Positions 1-8,157 are shown, counted from the stretch's first letter. The stretch: 64,000 nucleotides of DNA from an uncultured Clostridia bacterium (GCA_934456295.1 CAKSHB010000005.1:3023-67022), one strand, 5' to 3'. The notes: generated by a model from the sequence alone, not told the origin. Program-made: numbers and translations.

Positions 1-585
1 CACCTTTTCAGGTTCGCCCAAAATGTATACAATAAGGTCAACCAAATGACTCCCCAGAATATACATAATTCCGCCTCTGAAATTTGTGAGCCATTTTTTG
101 TACCCGATGTCATGATAGGTGCTCATCTCAGCATTTATCGAATAAATCTCGCCCAAATCGCCGTTTTTTATATGCTCCATGCATTTTAAAACGGCAGGAT
201 TATAGCGATACATATACCCCAACTGGACAACAAGGTTTTTCTTTTTTGCGCTGTCCAGAAGATATTTATATTCATCGAGAGTTCCGCTTGCGGGTTTGTC
301 CATATGTATATGCTTTCCTGCATCTATGCATTTCTGCGCAGTTTCTGTCAGGTTCCATACGTCCGTTTCAATAAGCACTGCATCGCTTTGTTTGATAACC
401 TCATCTGTTGAAAGCCTTTTTAGCCCCCTGTAGCCTTCCGCGCCGCCTCTTTTTTCTATCCAATCTTCATTTTCCTCGGCATATCCCACAATCTCAAACA
501 GCTCGGGGAATTTTCTTGCCGCAAGCATTTTTGCCTCGCCGTGATTATGACCGATGCCAATTTGACCCAGTTTTATTTTCTTCAT
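1..585 (-). CDS. Gfo/Idh/MocA-family NAD(P)-dependent oxidoreductase, C-terminus cut by window edge
   Basis: Translation from the ATG at 585 begins MKKIKLGQIGIGHNH, a Rossmann-fold nucleotide-binding start in which GQIGIGHNH replaces the classic GxGxxG. About residue 95 there is DKPASGTLDEY, the EKP-type motif whose lysine is catalytic in this family, followed by QLGYMYRYNP as in sugar dehydrogenases. The frame stays open to base 1, so roughly half the protein is missing. These enzymes oxidise or reduce cyclic polyols and sugars; the substrate cannot be told here. It lies 61 bases downstream of the dehydroquinase-like gene on the same strand, so the two probably form one operon. Cytoplasmic, no signal peptide. 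Confidence 0.85.
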   Translation of the reverse strand, partial: MKKIKLGQIGIGHNHGEAKMLAARKFPELFEIVGYAEENEDWIEKRGGAEGYRGLKRLSTDEVIKQSDAVLIETDVWNLTETAQKCIDAGKHIHMDKPASGTLDEYKYLLDSAKKKNLVVQLGYMYRYNPAVLKCMEHIKNGDLGEIYSINAEMSTYHDIGYKKWLTNFRGGIMYILGSHLVDLIVYILGEPEKV

Positions 586-646
586 ACAAATCTCCCTTCT
601 GCCGAAGGCTAACGCGAAAGAAACTTCCGCGTTATATCCCCCCTAT

Positions 647-1462
647 TTACAAAATCCTTTTCATATTATCAATAATTGTTCTTGCCGTCCCTAAATCAAG
701 CTGCTCCATGGTGCTGCCTTCATTATAGCGGTCAACGCAGAAAATTATATGTCCGCCCAACATCGGATTAATAATTCTTGACAGACTTCCGGCGGCACCG
801 TTTGCATGGTAGCTGACGGCGGTTTTTACTTCCTTTTTCAGAACCGTCATGGTTTTAAAGCTCTCGGCAAGGTCGTTTTCATCTTTGGCAAAGGTTACGA
901 TTTTTATAATGTCGGGACTGCGTTTTTCCAAAAACAGAGCCAGTTCCACAACCTGCTCACAGCTCATTGAAATTCCCGGGTGACATGACAATAAAACCTC
1001 GGCGCCCATAGAATGAACCTTTTCTATCAGCTCACATTGCTTTGATATTACATTGCTGTCCGTAACAACTTCTTTCGGATTTCCTTTTGTAAAGCTGTAT
1101 TTATCTTCGCCGCAAAAAGTATCTTTTGATTTTTTGTCAAATGTATAACCCTGCATGTCAATACCGGCAGCTCCGGCAGATACTGCGTCCAGAAAGCTTT
1201 TCACGCGTTCTTCTTCGGAAAAACCGCAATCGGACCAATCATATTTTTTATTGTAATTTAAAGCGATCACCGGTAATTTTGATGCATTTATGATTGATTT
1301 TAAAGTATTGGTTTCCGTGTTTTCAAGACATGACATATGCAAATCTATCATGTCCGCCCCGTCATACATGCAGTTTTTTATTTCCGCAATCGCAGATGCG
1401 GCAGTTTTTTCCCTGATGACCCCTGCCAGTGCCGGCGCAGTAATTTCAGATATTTTTCTCAT
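647..1462 (-). CDS. Type I 3-dehydroquinate dehydratase-like TIM-barrel enzyme
   Basis: The 271-aa protein matches the class I dehydroquinase (AroD) pattern: His161 in LLSCHPG corresponds to the catalytic histidine, Lys187 in PDIIKIVTFAKDEND to the Schiff-base lysine, and a late SLSRIINPMLGG resembles the substrate-binding SR loop. The start at 1462 is chosen because GGAGGA sits 8 bases upstream; an ATG 33 bases further upstream would bury that ribosome binding site. Pairing with a Gfo/Idh dehydrogenase and a divergent AraC regulator, rather than with shikimate genes, suggests a catabolic role on a cyclic polyol or quinate-like compound; that is inference. AroD itself remains possible. Confidence 0.75.
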   Translation of the reverse strand: MRKISEITAPALAGVIREKTAASAIAEIKNCMYDGADMIDLHMSCLENTETNTLKSIINASKLPVIALNYNKKYDWSDCGFSEEERVKSFLDAVSAGAAGIDMQGYTFDKKSKDTFCGEDKYSFTKGNPKEVVTDSNVISKQCELIEKVHSMGAEVLLSCHPGISMSCEQVVELALFLEKRSPDIIKIVTFAKDENDLAESFKTMTVLKKEVKTAVSYHANGAAGSLSRIINPMLGGHIIFCVDRYNEGSTMEQLDLGTARTIIDNMKRIL

Positions 1463-1514
1463 CTTCTCCGTCCTCCTCCAAAACACCGTATGCATTTTGC
1501 CTCTTTATTTTCCA

Positions 1515-1542
1515 ATTATAGCATTACAAAATCACAAGTAAA
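1515..1542 (-). promoter_or_regulatory. Putative sigma-A promoter for the dehydroquinase-like / Gfo-Idh operon
   Basis: On the minus strand TTTACT (1542-1537), a 16-base spacer and a perfect TATAAT (1520-1515) precede the gene at 1462. Confidence 0.5.
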
Positions 1543-1559
1543 TATTAGACCTGATATTC

Positions 1560-1590
1560 TTGTCAAATATGATACTTAATATGTTGACAA
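1560..1590. promoter_or_regulatory. Inverted repeat overlapping an AraC promoter, candidate operator
   Basis: TTGTCAA (1560-1566) and TTGACAA (1584-1590) are perfect inverted arms, with further ATAT matches inside. The right arm overlaps the -35 of the AraC promoter, and the dyad lies between the two divergent promoters, a typical place for a regulator to act on both sides. Confidence 0.35.
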
Positions 1591-1612
1591 AAAAGAGTCT
1601 GAGTGTTACAAT
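1584..1612 (+). promoter_or_regulatory. Consensus sigma-A promoter of the AraC regulator
   Basis: TTGACA (1584-1589), a 17-base spacer and TACAAT (1607-1612). The predicted transcript starts near 1619, which rules out the upstream GTG at 1603 as the start codon. Confidence 0.75.
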
Positions 1613-1635
1613 TCAAAAAAGCGGGGGTGACTATC

Positions 1636-2406
1636 TTGGAAACAGATATTTTGGATAATCTGATTATAAAAAAGTTTTATTCGGCATCATCGGTGTATAC
1701 GGAAAAAAACGCAAAGGCAAAAAGAATAAACCGCGTATGCTGGGCAATAGTTATAAAATATGAGGGTGAAACGACATATTATACACAAGAGCGTTCATAT
1801 GTTTCAAACATAAATAATATGGTAATTCTGCCGAAGGGCTGCTCATATGAATGGCACTGCACAAAGCCGGGATTTTTTTCGATTATTGAATTTGACAGCG
1901 ATATGATATATGATAAAATATTTTCCTTTCCCGTAAAGGACGGAGAGGCCTTTTTGAAATTGTTTAAAAAGCTGGAATTAAAAAGAACATTGAAAAAACC
2001 TTTCTGCGAACTGGAAAGCATAAACAGCTGTTATTCAATTATATTAAAATTGCTCCAAACAAGGGAGATTAAATATTTTCCTGCCTGCAAACAGCAAAAA
2101 ATTGCAGCCGCCATGGATTATATCGCAAAAAACTATAATAAAAAAATTAAAAATGATTATCTGGCACATCTCACAGGTCTGTCTACCGTCTATTTCAGAA
2201 AGCTTTTCAAAGAAATCTACGGCATTTCTCCAATCGCATATGTCCGCCAGATACGCATAAAAAAGGCAAAAGAAATGTTAAAAAGTGACTACGGAAGTAT
2301 AAGCGATATTGCAAAATCGCTTGGATATCTGAATGTTTACGAATTTTCGAAGGATTTTAAAAACCATGAGGGTATTCCGCCCTCAAAATGGAACAACACA
2401 TTTTAG
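1636..2406 (+). CDS. AraC-family transcriptional regulator
   Basis: The protein (256 aa from the TTG at 1636) has an N-terminal cupin-like sensor half and a C-terminal AraC double helix-turn-helix over about the last 95 residues: LAHLTGLSTVYFRKLFKEIYG and then ISDIAKSLGYLNVYEFSKDFK, ending IPPSKW. I chose TTG because GGGGGTG sits seven bases upstream and the promoter -10 ends at 1612; a GTG at 1627 is a second option and the GTG at 1603 lies inside the promoter. It diverges from the dehydroquinase-like operon and converges on the heparinase gene, so it probably controls one of them in response to a sugar-like ligand. Confidence 0.85.
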   Translation: METDILDNLIIKKFYSASSVYTEKNAKAKRINRVCWAIVIKYEGETTYYTQERSYVSNINNMVILPKGCSYEWHCTKPGFFSIIEFDSDMIYDKIFSFPVKDGEAFLKLFKKLELKRTLKKPFCELESINSCYSIILKLLQTREIKYFPACKQQKIAAAMDYIAKNYNKKIKNDYLAHLTGLSTVYFRKLFKEIYGISPIAYVRQIRIKKAKEMLKSDYGSISDIAKSLGYLNVYEFSKDFKNHEGIPPSKWNNTF

Positions 2407-2418
2407 TATTCAGCAGGC

Positions 2419-2452
2419 AAAAAGCTGTATCAGATAACTGATACAGCTTTTT
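2419..2452. terminator. Bidirectional rho-independent terminator
   Basis: Perfect 15-bp stem AAAAAGCTGTATCAG / CTGATACAGCTTTTT around an ATAA loop, with A and T tracts on both sides. It separates the convergent AraC gene and heparinase-like gene. Confidence 0.85.
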
Positions 2453-2498
2453 GTTTTATACAAGAGGAGAAACCTTGGTTTATCTGCGATAAATCCGT

Positions 2499-4838
2499 TT
2501 AATTATCGCCGATACGGCTCAGCACATAGCTGCCGCTGCCGCCGTTAAATACAGCAACACCGCCGTCAGCCGTTACGGTAACCTCGGAAAGAGCCGCCCC
2601 GTCTTTTGTAACGCTCCATGTGCCCTCTTTGAGGTCTGCAACCGTGATTTCATAGCTGCCTTCGCCTTCAAATGAGAACGAAACATCATTTAATGCTCTG
2701 TCACGGCCTTTTCCGAAAAGTACAACCCTGTCGTCAATAACCGCGCCTGCATTTGCAGCAGTTTCGATAAGCTGTGCGTTAAGCGCTGCGACACCGTCAG
2801 CATCACCTACCTGCAATATGTTAAGGAAATAATCCTCCGTGTTGTCGGCTGACGGCGAAACCTCAATTCTCCAGCCGTCACCTTCGTTCAGCTTTCCTGC
2901 CAAAGACTGACCGAGCCAGTTTACTCCGCCGACCTCATGCTGATGACCTTCGCCGCCGACTTTGCTTATCAGAGGCGTTCTCGGCAAAAGTGTGTCTATG
3001 GTAAGTCTGCCGCTATAGCTTGCCGTTTCGGATAATGCGCCCGTATTTTGGAATACGGTTCTTGAGCCGTTTATCTCAGGCTCATACATGCCATGGCACA
3101 GCCATGTCTTTTTAAAGCTTGCGCCCGAGGATATAACTCTGTCGAATACAAGTATTGCCGCAGGGTGGTCTGTGTTTTTGAGATTTAAGAACATGAAGCT
3201 TCTCTCAAAGTTTGCAACTTTATCACTGTATGCGTCGGCAATATCGCCCTTCAGATATGAGTAATTCGGCTCAATCGGGTCAGGTCCGAACTCATGAGCA
3301 AGCACTTCTCCCGTTTTATATTTCATACTCGGGCTGAGCAGCTGCTCCAGAGTATTTATCTCTCTGCCGTTATTCGGTGTACGCTGTCCGCCGTCATTTG
3401 ACGTATGATTTGCGCCAAACTGCTCGTCGGGGTCATACACGAGCATGGAGTTATGCGCTATTGTACGTCTGAAATAATTATACCAGTGTGCCGAACCGTA
3501 ATTTGTGTTTCCGTCATTGCCGGTCGCACCGCCGCTTGTTCTGTATGCCTGATAGTAGCCTGTGTCCGTCGCAAGCATACCTTTATAGTAAATCTGAAAC
3601 GCTCCTGCGTCAAGGTGCTGATGGTTTGCCGTCCAGTATTCGTTTATTTTCATTTCAGCCACAACAGCAGGTGAGTCAATGCCTTCACTCCAGCCCGTAC
3701 GCGCAACCATCGCGCCCTTCGGCGATGGGTTGTAGTGCGTCAGCGGAAGCTCTGACAGCGGTCTGCTCTCAAGCGTCGGGTCATTGAATATCAAAAATTC
3801 AACAGGTCCGAGCGACTGGTTTGACGTAACATTCATCGGTGCATAGTTTGTAAGCTCGCGCTGTGCCGCCTTTTTCAGATACGGGTCTTTGAAATAATTT
3901 CCCGCAAGAAACATCGAGCGGTAATGTTTTTTGACATATGAACCCGGCGTTACATTCCGCGAAGCGTCACCGTCGTTTAAAAGGCTTCCGTCACCGCGGC
4001 GCGTGTATAAATACTGATACATGGTATACTGCTGTTCATCTCCGAAAATTTTCGGATATCCGATTGCGTCGAACAAAAGTGTACAAAGCATCTCCCACTG
4101 AAATCTGTATCCCGAATAGTGAGCACCCTGAGGATGCATATGCATTTTGTAGAAAAACTTTCTCGGCTCAATCATTTCCTTAAATATTCTTCCGGCAGAG
4201 TTTACATATATGTCACTGCGTTCATCGTACATTGCAATGCCTGCCGCAAGAAGGTCGTTATATATCTGACCTTCCGTGCCGTGACCCGTAACAGTTCCCT
4301 GTGCCGTCGGCGGCCAGCCTACCTCAAGGCTTTCCGCAAACACAGTAGCCATATTTCCGAACATCTCTTTTGTTTGTTCATCAAGCAAATCATAGCACCA
4401 GTCATAAACCATACCTGTTACGGCAATAGAGTGTCCTGCCTGATTATAATCAAACAGCTCATGATTTGCCGTATTCATATAGTTTTTCAGCATGTTTATT
4501 GCTTTTGTTCCGCGCTCGGTGCTGCCGTTTATAGCGTAATCAAACGCATTTGCCTGTATGTAGCCCAGCACTGCGCCGTTATAATTGTTTGTCGTTTTCT
4601 GTACAAGCTGTCCGTCATGCTGTACGTTAAGCGCCGCGTTGTATACAGCCAAAGCGCCCGCATTTTCGGAATGGCTCATATTCTGCCTTATGCGGGCAAC
4701 ATCATCTGCCGTAAAGTATACGCGCGGATGTCCCGAAGGCGGAAGCACATCGGCAGCACCTGTGGGCAATGCGAACATGCTTACAAACATGCAGAGTGCA
4801 AGAAGCAAGCATACGAATTTTTTGTTTGTTTTTGCCAT
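2499..4838 (-). CDS. Secreted heparinase II/III-family polysaccharide lyase-like protein
   Basis: 779 aa with a signal peptide at residues 1-28 (KK, hydrophobic core, cleavage near ALPTGAA), so it acts outside the cell. An alpha-toroid occupies about residues 40-380 and a beta-sandwich the rest. Candidate catalytic residues match heparinase II architecture: His186 in TGHGTEG, Tyr241/Tyr244 in AHYSGYR, and His406/His408 in ANHQHLDAG followed by FQIYYKG. Length is close to Pedobacter heparinase II (about 770 aa). Substrate is probably a uronic-acid polysaccharide (glycosaminoglycan, alginate or pectin-like); the sequence does not decide which. AAAGGAG precedes the ATG. The neighbouring intracellular GH39-like gene on the same strand may process its products. 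Confidence 0.85.
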   Translation of the reverse strand: MAKTNKKFVCLLLALCMFVSMFALPTGAADVLPPSGHPRVYFTADDVARIRQNMSHSENAGALAVYNAALNVQHDGQLVQKTTNNYNGAVLGYIQANAFDYAINGSTERGTKAINMLKNYMNTANHELFDYNQAGHSIAVTGMVYDWCYDLLDEQTKEMFGNMATVFAESLEVGWPPTAQGTVTGHGTEGQIYNDLLAAGIAMYDERSDIYVNSAGRIFKEMIEPRKFFYKMHMHPQGAHYSGYRFQWEMLCTLLFDAIGYPKIFGDEQQYTMYQYLYTRRGDGSLLNDGDASRNVTPGSYVKKHYRSMFLAGNYFKDPYLKKAAQRELTNYAPMNVTSNQSLGPVEFLIFNDPTLESRPLSELPLTHYNPSPKGAMVARTGWSEGIDSPAVVAEMKINEYWTANHQHLDAGAFQIYYKGMLATDTGYYQAYRTSGGATGNDGNTNYGSAHWYNYFRRTIAHNSMLVYDPDEQFGANHTSNDGGQRTPNNGREINTLEQLLSPSMKYKTGEVLAHEFGPDPIEPNYSYLKGDIADAYSDKVANFERSFMFLNLKNTDHPAAILVFDRVISSGASFKKTWLCHGMYEPEINGSRTVFQNTGALSETASYSGRLTIDTLLPRTPLISKVGGEGHQHEVGGVNWLGQSLAGKLNEGDGWRIEVSPSADNTEDYFLNILQVGDADGVAALNAQLIETAANAGAVIDDRVVLFGKGRDRALNDVSFSFEGEGSYEITVADLKEGTWSVTKDGAALSEVTVTADGGVAVFNGGSGSYVLSRIGDN

Positions 4839-4879
4839 TTTTTCATCTCCTTTTTAATAAAAATATGTGCTGTTTTCAC

Positions 4880-4908
4880 ATGTTATCATCTTTTTTCGAC
4901 AATGTAAA
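4880..4908 (-). promoter_or_regulatory. Possible promoter of the heparinase-like gene
   Basis: Minus strand TTTACA (4908-4903), 17-base spacer, TAACAT (4885-4880). The match is moderate; the terminator at 5032-5057 supports an independent transcript here. Confidence 0.35.
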
Positions 4909-5031
4909 GTAAATTTCACTCAATTTTTGTGTAAAATGCGTTCATGTTTTTATATGTTTTTATCTGTTTTTGTACTTTTTTCATATTTTCTTACAGGTCA
5001 TCTAAAAAAGACGGACAAAGGTGTAACAAAC

Positions 5032-5057
5032 AAAAAAAGAACAGGCATAACCTGTTC
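5032..5057 (-). terminator. Rho-independent terminator after the GH39-like gene
   Basis: On the minus strand GAACAGG, loop TTATG, CCTGTTC, then a run of seven T. It starts 22 bases past the stop codon at 5079. Confidence 0.75.
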
Positions 5058-5078
5058 CCTTTCAATATTATTTTAATC

Positions 5079-6386
5079 TTATCTCAATATGCTCTCGTCT
5101 GCAATTACCATCGGGTAGTCATAAAAAGGCAGTTTTTCAAAAACAGTTACATTTTTGCATTTCATTTCAGGCTCATTTATTCTAAATGCCTCGCCCGAAA
5201 TTATGTCGATTAAAACGGGATTTTTAATGTTACAGTCAAGCACCTTTATGTCACATGTTTCTTCCGGCGTTTCTTTCATGGGTATTTTTGATTTATCCCA
5301 GTATACAATCACATCGCTTTTGTTTGTAATGTTCCTATATTTAAACAGCTGCATGGAAAGAGTTTTGCTGCCGGTAAAGTATACATTTTTATCTCTTTTT
5401 AAATCGCCCGTAAAAATTGTTGTAATATTCCGAAAGGCATTATAAGCAAGTTTCGGTCTTTTTACGGTCATATCGGAATTTGTTTCGAGCAAACCTTTTG
5501 AGTTCACCCGTTCCGTGTAATGAAGGTCCGCCATGGTAAACATATTAAACAGCATATCATTGCCGATAGTTGCCAGACATCTTCCCGCATTATGCTTTGC
5601 CTGCGTCAGTTCGTTTGCGTCCCAGTCGCGCAGCGCTCCCCACGAATTATTCTGCGACGGTGCGCCCGGTTCGCCCTGCCATACCTCACAGTCGGGAATA
5701 TATCGGCGTATAAGCTCCCTGTCAAAAACAAGGTCGCTTATGTCCTCGTCGGGATTTACCACATATCCGTGCAGAGATACTACGGAAATCAGCGATAACG
5801 CATCTCTTTCTTTGCAGATTTCCAAAAACTTTTCCAAATAATCCGTCTTAAACGGACGGCACATGGCAATTGCAATAATTTTTGCATTCGGGCATACTCT
5901 TTTTATTACTTTTGCCGTTCTTATATAAAATTCCGCATATTCCTCAACCGTAAACAGCTTTGATAAATCAGGCTCATTCCATACCTCCCATTCAGATACC
6001 CTTCCGCAGTAGCGCGAAACCATAGCCTCCACCCAATTGTCCCATGCCGCCAGCGCCTCCTCACCGCGGATAATGTCATTGGCTAATGTGATACCGCCGC
6101 CGCCCTCGTACAGCAGGTTGCCATAGTTAAGCTCAAGCCACGGGCTGATACCGTGCGCAAGCATGTCATCAACAATTTCGTCCAGCCACAAGAAGTCGTA
6201 TTCGCCTTTTTTGCTTTCGATTTTCCCCCAGCCGGTTTGAATTCTTGCTCTTTTTGCGCCTGATTTATGAAGATACTCTTTGTAGTTATTATAATTTTGA
6301 AAATTGTCTAAAGTTTCACACCCGACCGACAGGTTTGATGAAGCTATTTCCGATGAATTTTTGTTTTTTAAATTTCCGATTTTCAT
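5079..6386 (-). CDS. GH39-like clan A glycoside hydrolase, cytoplasmic
   Basis: 435 aa, no signal peptide. A TIM barrel covers about residues 15-340. Glu138 in WEVWNEPDLS is the clan A acid/base (the N-E pair at the end of strand 4), and Glu239 in VWQGEPGAPS fits the strand 7 nucleophile. GAKRARIQTGWGKIE near residue 43 is typical of GH39/GH5-like barrels. A beta-rich tail follows. The family best suggested is GH39 (beta-xylosidase / alpha-iduronidase), which would fit uronic-acid glycan turnover with the neighbouring lyase; the exact family is uncertain. It has its own promoter (6452-6424) and terminator and diverges from a broken AraC gene. Confidence 0.75.
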   Translation of the reverse strand: MKIGNLKNKNSSEIASSNLSVGCETLDNFQNYNNYKEYLHKSGAKRARIQTGWGKIESKKGEYDFLWLDEIVDDMLAHGISPWLELNYGNLLYEGGGGITLANDIIRGEEALAAWDNWVEAMVSRYCGRVSEWEVWNEPDLSKLFTVEEYAEFYIRTAKVIKRVCPNAKIIAIAMCRPFKTDYLEKFLEICKERDALSLISVVSLHGYVVNPDEDISDLVFDRELIRRYIPDCEVWQGEPGAPSQNNSWGALRDWDANELTQAKHNAGRCLATIGNDMLFNMFTMADLHYTERVNSKGLLETNSDMTVKRPKLAYNAFRNITTIFTGDLKRDKNVYFTGSKTLSMQLFKYRNITNKSDVIVYWDKSKIPMKETPEETCDIKVLDCNIKNPVLIDIISGEAFRINEPEMKCKNVTVFEKLPFYDYPMVIADESILR

Positions 6387-6423
6387 ATATAAGCCCCCTC
6401 TTTTTTACTATCTCATAAGTCTT

Positions 6424-6452
6424 ATTATAGAAAATTTTCTTATGTATTTCAA
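6424..6452 (-). promoter_or_regulatory. Sigma-A promoter of the GH39-like gene
   Basis: Minus strand TTGAAA (6452-6447), 17-base spacer, TATAAT (6429-6424), 38 bases upstream of the ATG. Confidence 0.65.
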
Positions 6453-6495
6453 TGACAAATACAATCTGTTTTTTGCACTATTCAATCATTTTCAC

Positions 6496-6525
6496 TTGAC
6501 ACACTCAAACAATACAATATATAAT
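6496..6525 (+). promoter_or_regulatory. Sigma-A promoter of the frameshifted AraC gene
   Basis: TTGACA (6496-6501), 18-base spacer, TATAAT (6520-6525). It is followed by AAGGAAGGG and the ATG at 6550, so the broken gene has kept its expression signals. Confidence 0.7.
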
Positions 6526-6549
6526 AAAAGGCAAGAAGGAAGGGATAGT

Positions 6550-7322
6550 ATGAATTTCAGTTGTCCGACGGGCGAAAATCCGCCGATTATAGATAATATA
6601 GCTTTTTTCAGTGTAACACGGCCGAAAGGATTTCAAAAAACATTTCCCGACGGAAAGGATAAAAATTCCTTTATATATACAAAAAAGGCACACTGCACTA
6701 CACTTTTCGTGACTTTGAAACGATAACTGCATCATGCGGCGAGTTGGTTTTCATTCCCGAAGGCACTGTTCACACAAGCACATATACAGATACGGAAAAC
6801 ACAGTCGAAATTGCACAATTCGATATAAAAGAGGGCACTCTGCCGATGTTTCTTTCTGTACCCGCAAAAATAGAAATCGAAAATGCAGCCGATATTTTTA
6901 CTTCGTTTGATACGGAGATAGCCTCAGCCGATGACAAACTTTCGATATTTTTTATTTATAAAATGTATGAGCTGATTTGGAACGCCTCAAAACGGCAGCC
7001 TCAAATCCCGTATAAATTTCGTAAATTGCAGCCCGTTCTTAAAGAGATAAAAACACATTTCTCGGACAACCGCAAAATTTCCTATTACGCAGAAATTATC
7101 GGCATGAGCGAGTCGGGATTTCGCAGGCTTTTTAACGATTTTACGGGGTTTTCTCCGATTGAGTACAGAAACCGTATCCGTTTGGAAAATGCAAAAACGC
7201 TTCTGAGAAGCGGTGAATATCGTGTTGAAGAGGCGGCAGATGCTGTCGGCTTTACCAACTTATCATTTTTTTGCCGCTCGTATAAACACCTTTTCGGTCA
7301 CAGCCCCGGAAAAGAAAACTAA
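6550..7322 (+). pseudogene. AraC-family regulator split by a -1 frameshift (pseudogene or recoded gene)
   Basis: The ATG at 6550 (AAGGAAGGG upstream) opens a frame that stops at 6724-6726 after 58 aa. Homology to the AraC sensor domain continues without loss in the -1 frame (GTLHYTFRDFETITA, GELVFIPEGTVH) and runs to 7322 with a complete DNA-binding domain: YYAEIIGMSESGFRRLF and VEEAADAVGFTNLSFFCRSYK. Shifting at the A AAA AAG at 6681-6687 gives one 257-aa protein of normal AraC size. One missing A in the run would have the same effect, so a mutation or sequencing error is equally possible. The gene diverges from the GH39-like gene, its likely target. If not recoded, a 192-aa DNA-binding fragment could start internally near 6744. 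Confidence 0.7.
6681..6687 (+). promoter_or_regulatory. A AAA AAG heptamer in the zero frame (possible -1 slippery site)
   Basis: Codons are ACA AAA AAG GCA; slipping back one base reads AAA AAA GGC and restores the AraC frame exactly. I see no Shine-Dalgarno about 10 bases upstream and no strong hairpin directly downstream, the stimulators seen in dnaX-type sites. Confidence 0.4.
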
Positions 7323-7324
7323 GA

Positions 7325-7501
7325 CGGTTTACTTATAAATTTCACAAAAAAGGCACCGTGCAAGCAGAGCGGGATAAAATGAAAAATCACATTTTAGACT
7401 TGTATGAAGTGCCATATTTGCGTTTTGCCACAAACGGAAGCGGTGAAAAAGAAAGACTCGTTAAAAAGCTTGCCGAATTGCTTAAAACAGAGCAGCGATA
7501 A
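7325..7501 (+). pseudogene. C-terminal remnant of a DUF2726-like protein
   Basis: The open frame after the AraC stop encodes QAERDKMKNHILDLYEVPYL followed by RFATNGSGEKERL and stops at 7499-7501. The pattern ERDxxKxxIL...VPxLRF.TNGSGEKE resembles the end of DUF2726 proteins as I recall that family. No upstream portion of such a gene is present; the frame runs back into the AraC gene out of phase. An ATG at 7379 could give a 40-aa peptide, but its ribosome binding site is weak. It is best read as a gene fragment left by deletion or recombination. Confidence 0.45.
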
Positions 7502-7608
7502 TGCAGCAAACAAAATCTTTATAGACATATGCCTCCCGATAAAAAATCGAAATCAACATTTCAAGCGAAAAATTAAGAGGTTTAGTGAAGAGTGAATAAG
7601 TAATAAGT

Positions 7609-7645
7609 AAAAATCGACAAGCACGAACCGTACTTGCCGATTTTT
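7609..7645 (-). terminator. Terminator of the tRNA-Trp gene
   Basis: Minus strand AATCGGCAAG...CTTGTCGATT hairpin with GGTTC at its tip and a following T run, starting directly after the encoded CCA. Confidence 0.7.
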
Positions 7646-7721
7646 TGGCAGGGGCAGAAGGATTTGAACCCTCGGCACGTGGTTTTGGAGACCACTGCTC
7701 TACCAACTGAGCTATACCCCT
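7646..7721 (-). tRNA. tRNA-Trp (anticodon CCA)
   Basis: 76 nt including an encoded 3' CCA (7648-7646). The acceptor stem AGGGGTA pairs with TGCCCCT, the D arm is AGCTCAGTTGGTAGAGC, the anticodon stem-loop is GTGGT-CTCCAAA-ACCAC with anticodon CCA, and the T arm is GAGGGTTCAAATCCTTC. The discriminator base is G. It is a single-gene transcript with its own promoter and terminator. Confidence 0.95.
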
Positions 7722-7744
7722 TTATTTACAAACGATACTAATAC

Positions 7745-7773
7745 AGTATACTACCTGATTTAAAAAATGTCAA
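7745..7773 (-). promoter_or_regulatory. Sigma-A promoter of tRNA-Trp
   Basis: Minus strand TTGACA (7773-7768), 17-base spacer, TATACT (7750-7745), 24 bases before the tRNA 5' end. Confidence 0.75.
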
Positions 7774-7848
7774 TAGTAATTTTAAAAAATTATCATGTGA
7801 AAAATTGCATGCTTTTTATGCGGCATTTTTTAGCCCAAAAAGTACAAA

Positions 7849-7876
7849 CAAAAAGGATACCGTACTACGATATCCT
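7849..7876 (-). terminator. Terminator after the HPr gene
   Basis: Minus strand AGGATA ... TATCCT stem with extra CG pairs inside, followed by TTTTTG, 17 bases past the HPr stop. Confidence 0.6.
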
Positions 7877-7893
7877 GTCTTTTATATACTTTA

Positions 7894-8157
7894 TTATTCT
7901 GAGAAATTTGAATCAATCAAATCAACCAGTGCGTCAACAGCCTGCTTTTCATCAACGCCGTCGGCAATAATATTTATGCTTGTACCGCGCGCAATTCCGA
8001 GTGACAAAACGCCCAACAGACTCTTTGCGTTAACTTTTCTCTCTTCCTTTTCAACCCAGATGCTCGACTTGAACTCATTCGCTTTCTGAATAAAGAAAGT
8101 CGCCGGTCTTGCATGTAAACCCACCTGGTTCTGAAGAACAACTTCTTTAGAATACAT
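7894..8157 (-). CDS. ptsH: HPr family phosphocarrier protein
   Basis: 87 aa, the standard HPr length. His15 in GLHARPAT is the PEP/enzyme I phosphorylation site, and Ser46 in NAKSLLGVLSLG is the HPr kinase site used for carbon catabolite repression in Firmicutes. Because His15 is kept, this is HPr rather than Crh. The start at 8157 matches family N-termini (MYSKEVVLQNQVG) and has AGGGG nine bases upstream; a longer frame to 8199 has no homology. Monocistronic, with its own promoter and terminator; no ptsI is adjacent, as is common in Clostridia. Confidence 0.92.
   Translation of the reverse strand: MYSKEVVLQNQVGLHARPATFFIQKANEFKSSIWVEKEERKVNAKSLLGVLSLGIARGTSINIIADGVDEKQAVDALVDLIDSNFSE

Noticed and set aside
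4119..4907. 262-codon plus-strand frame
   Set aside because: Antisense to the heparinase-like gene and crosses its promoter.
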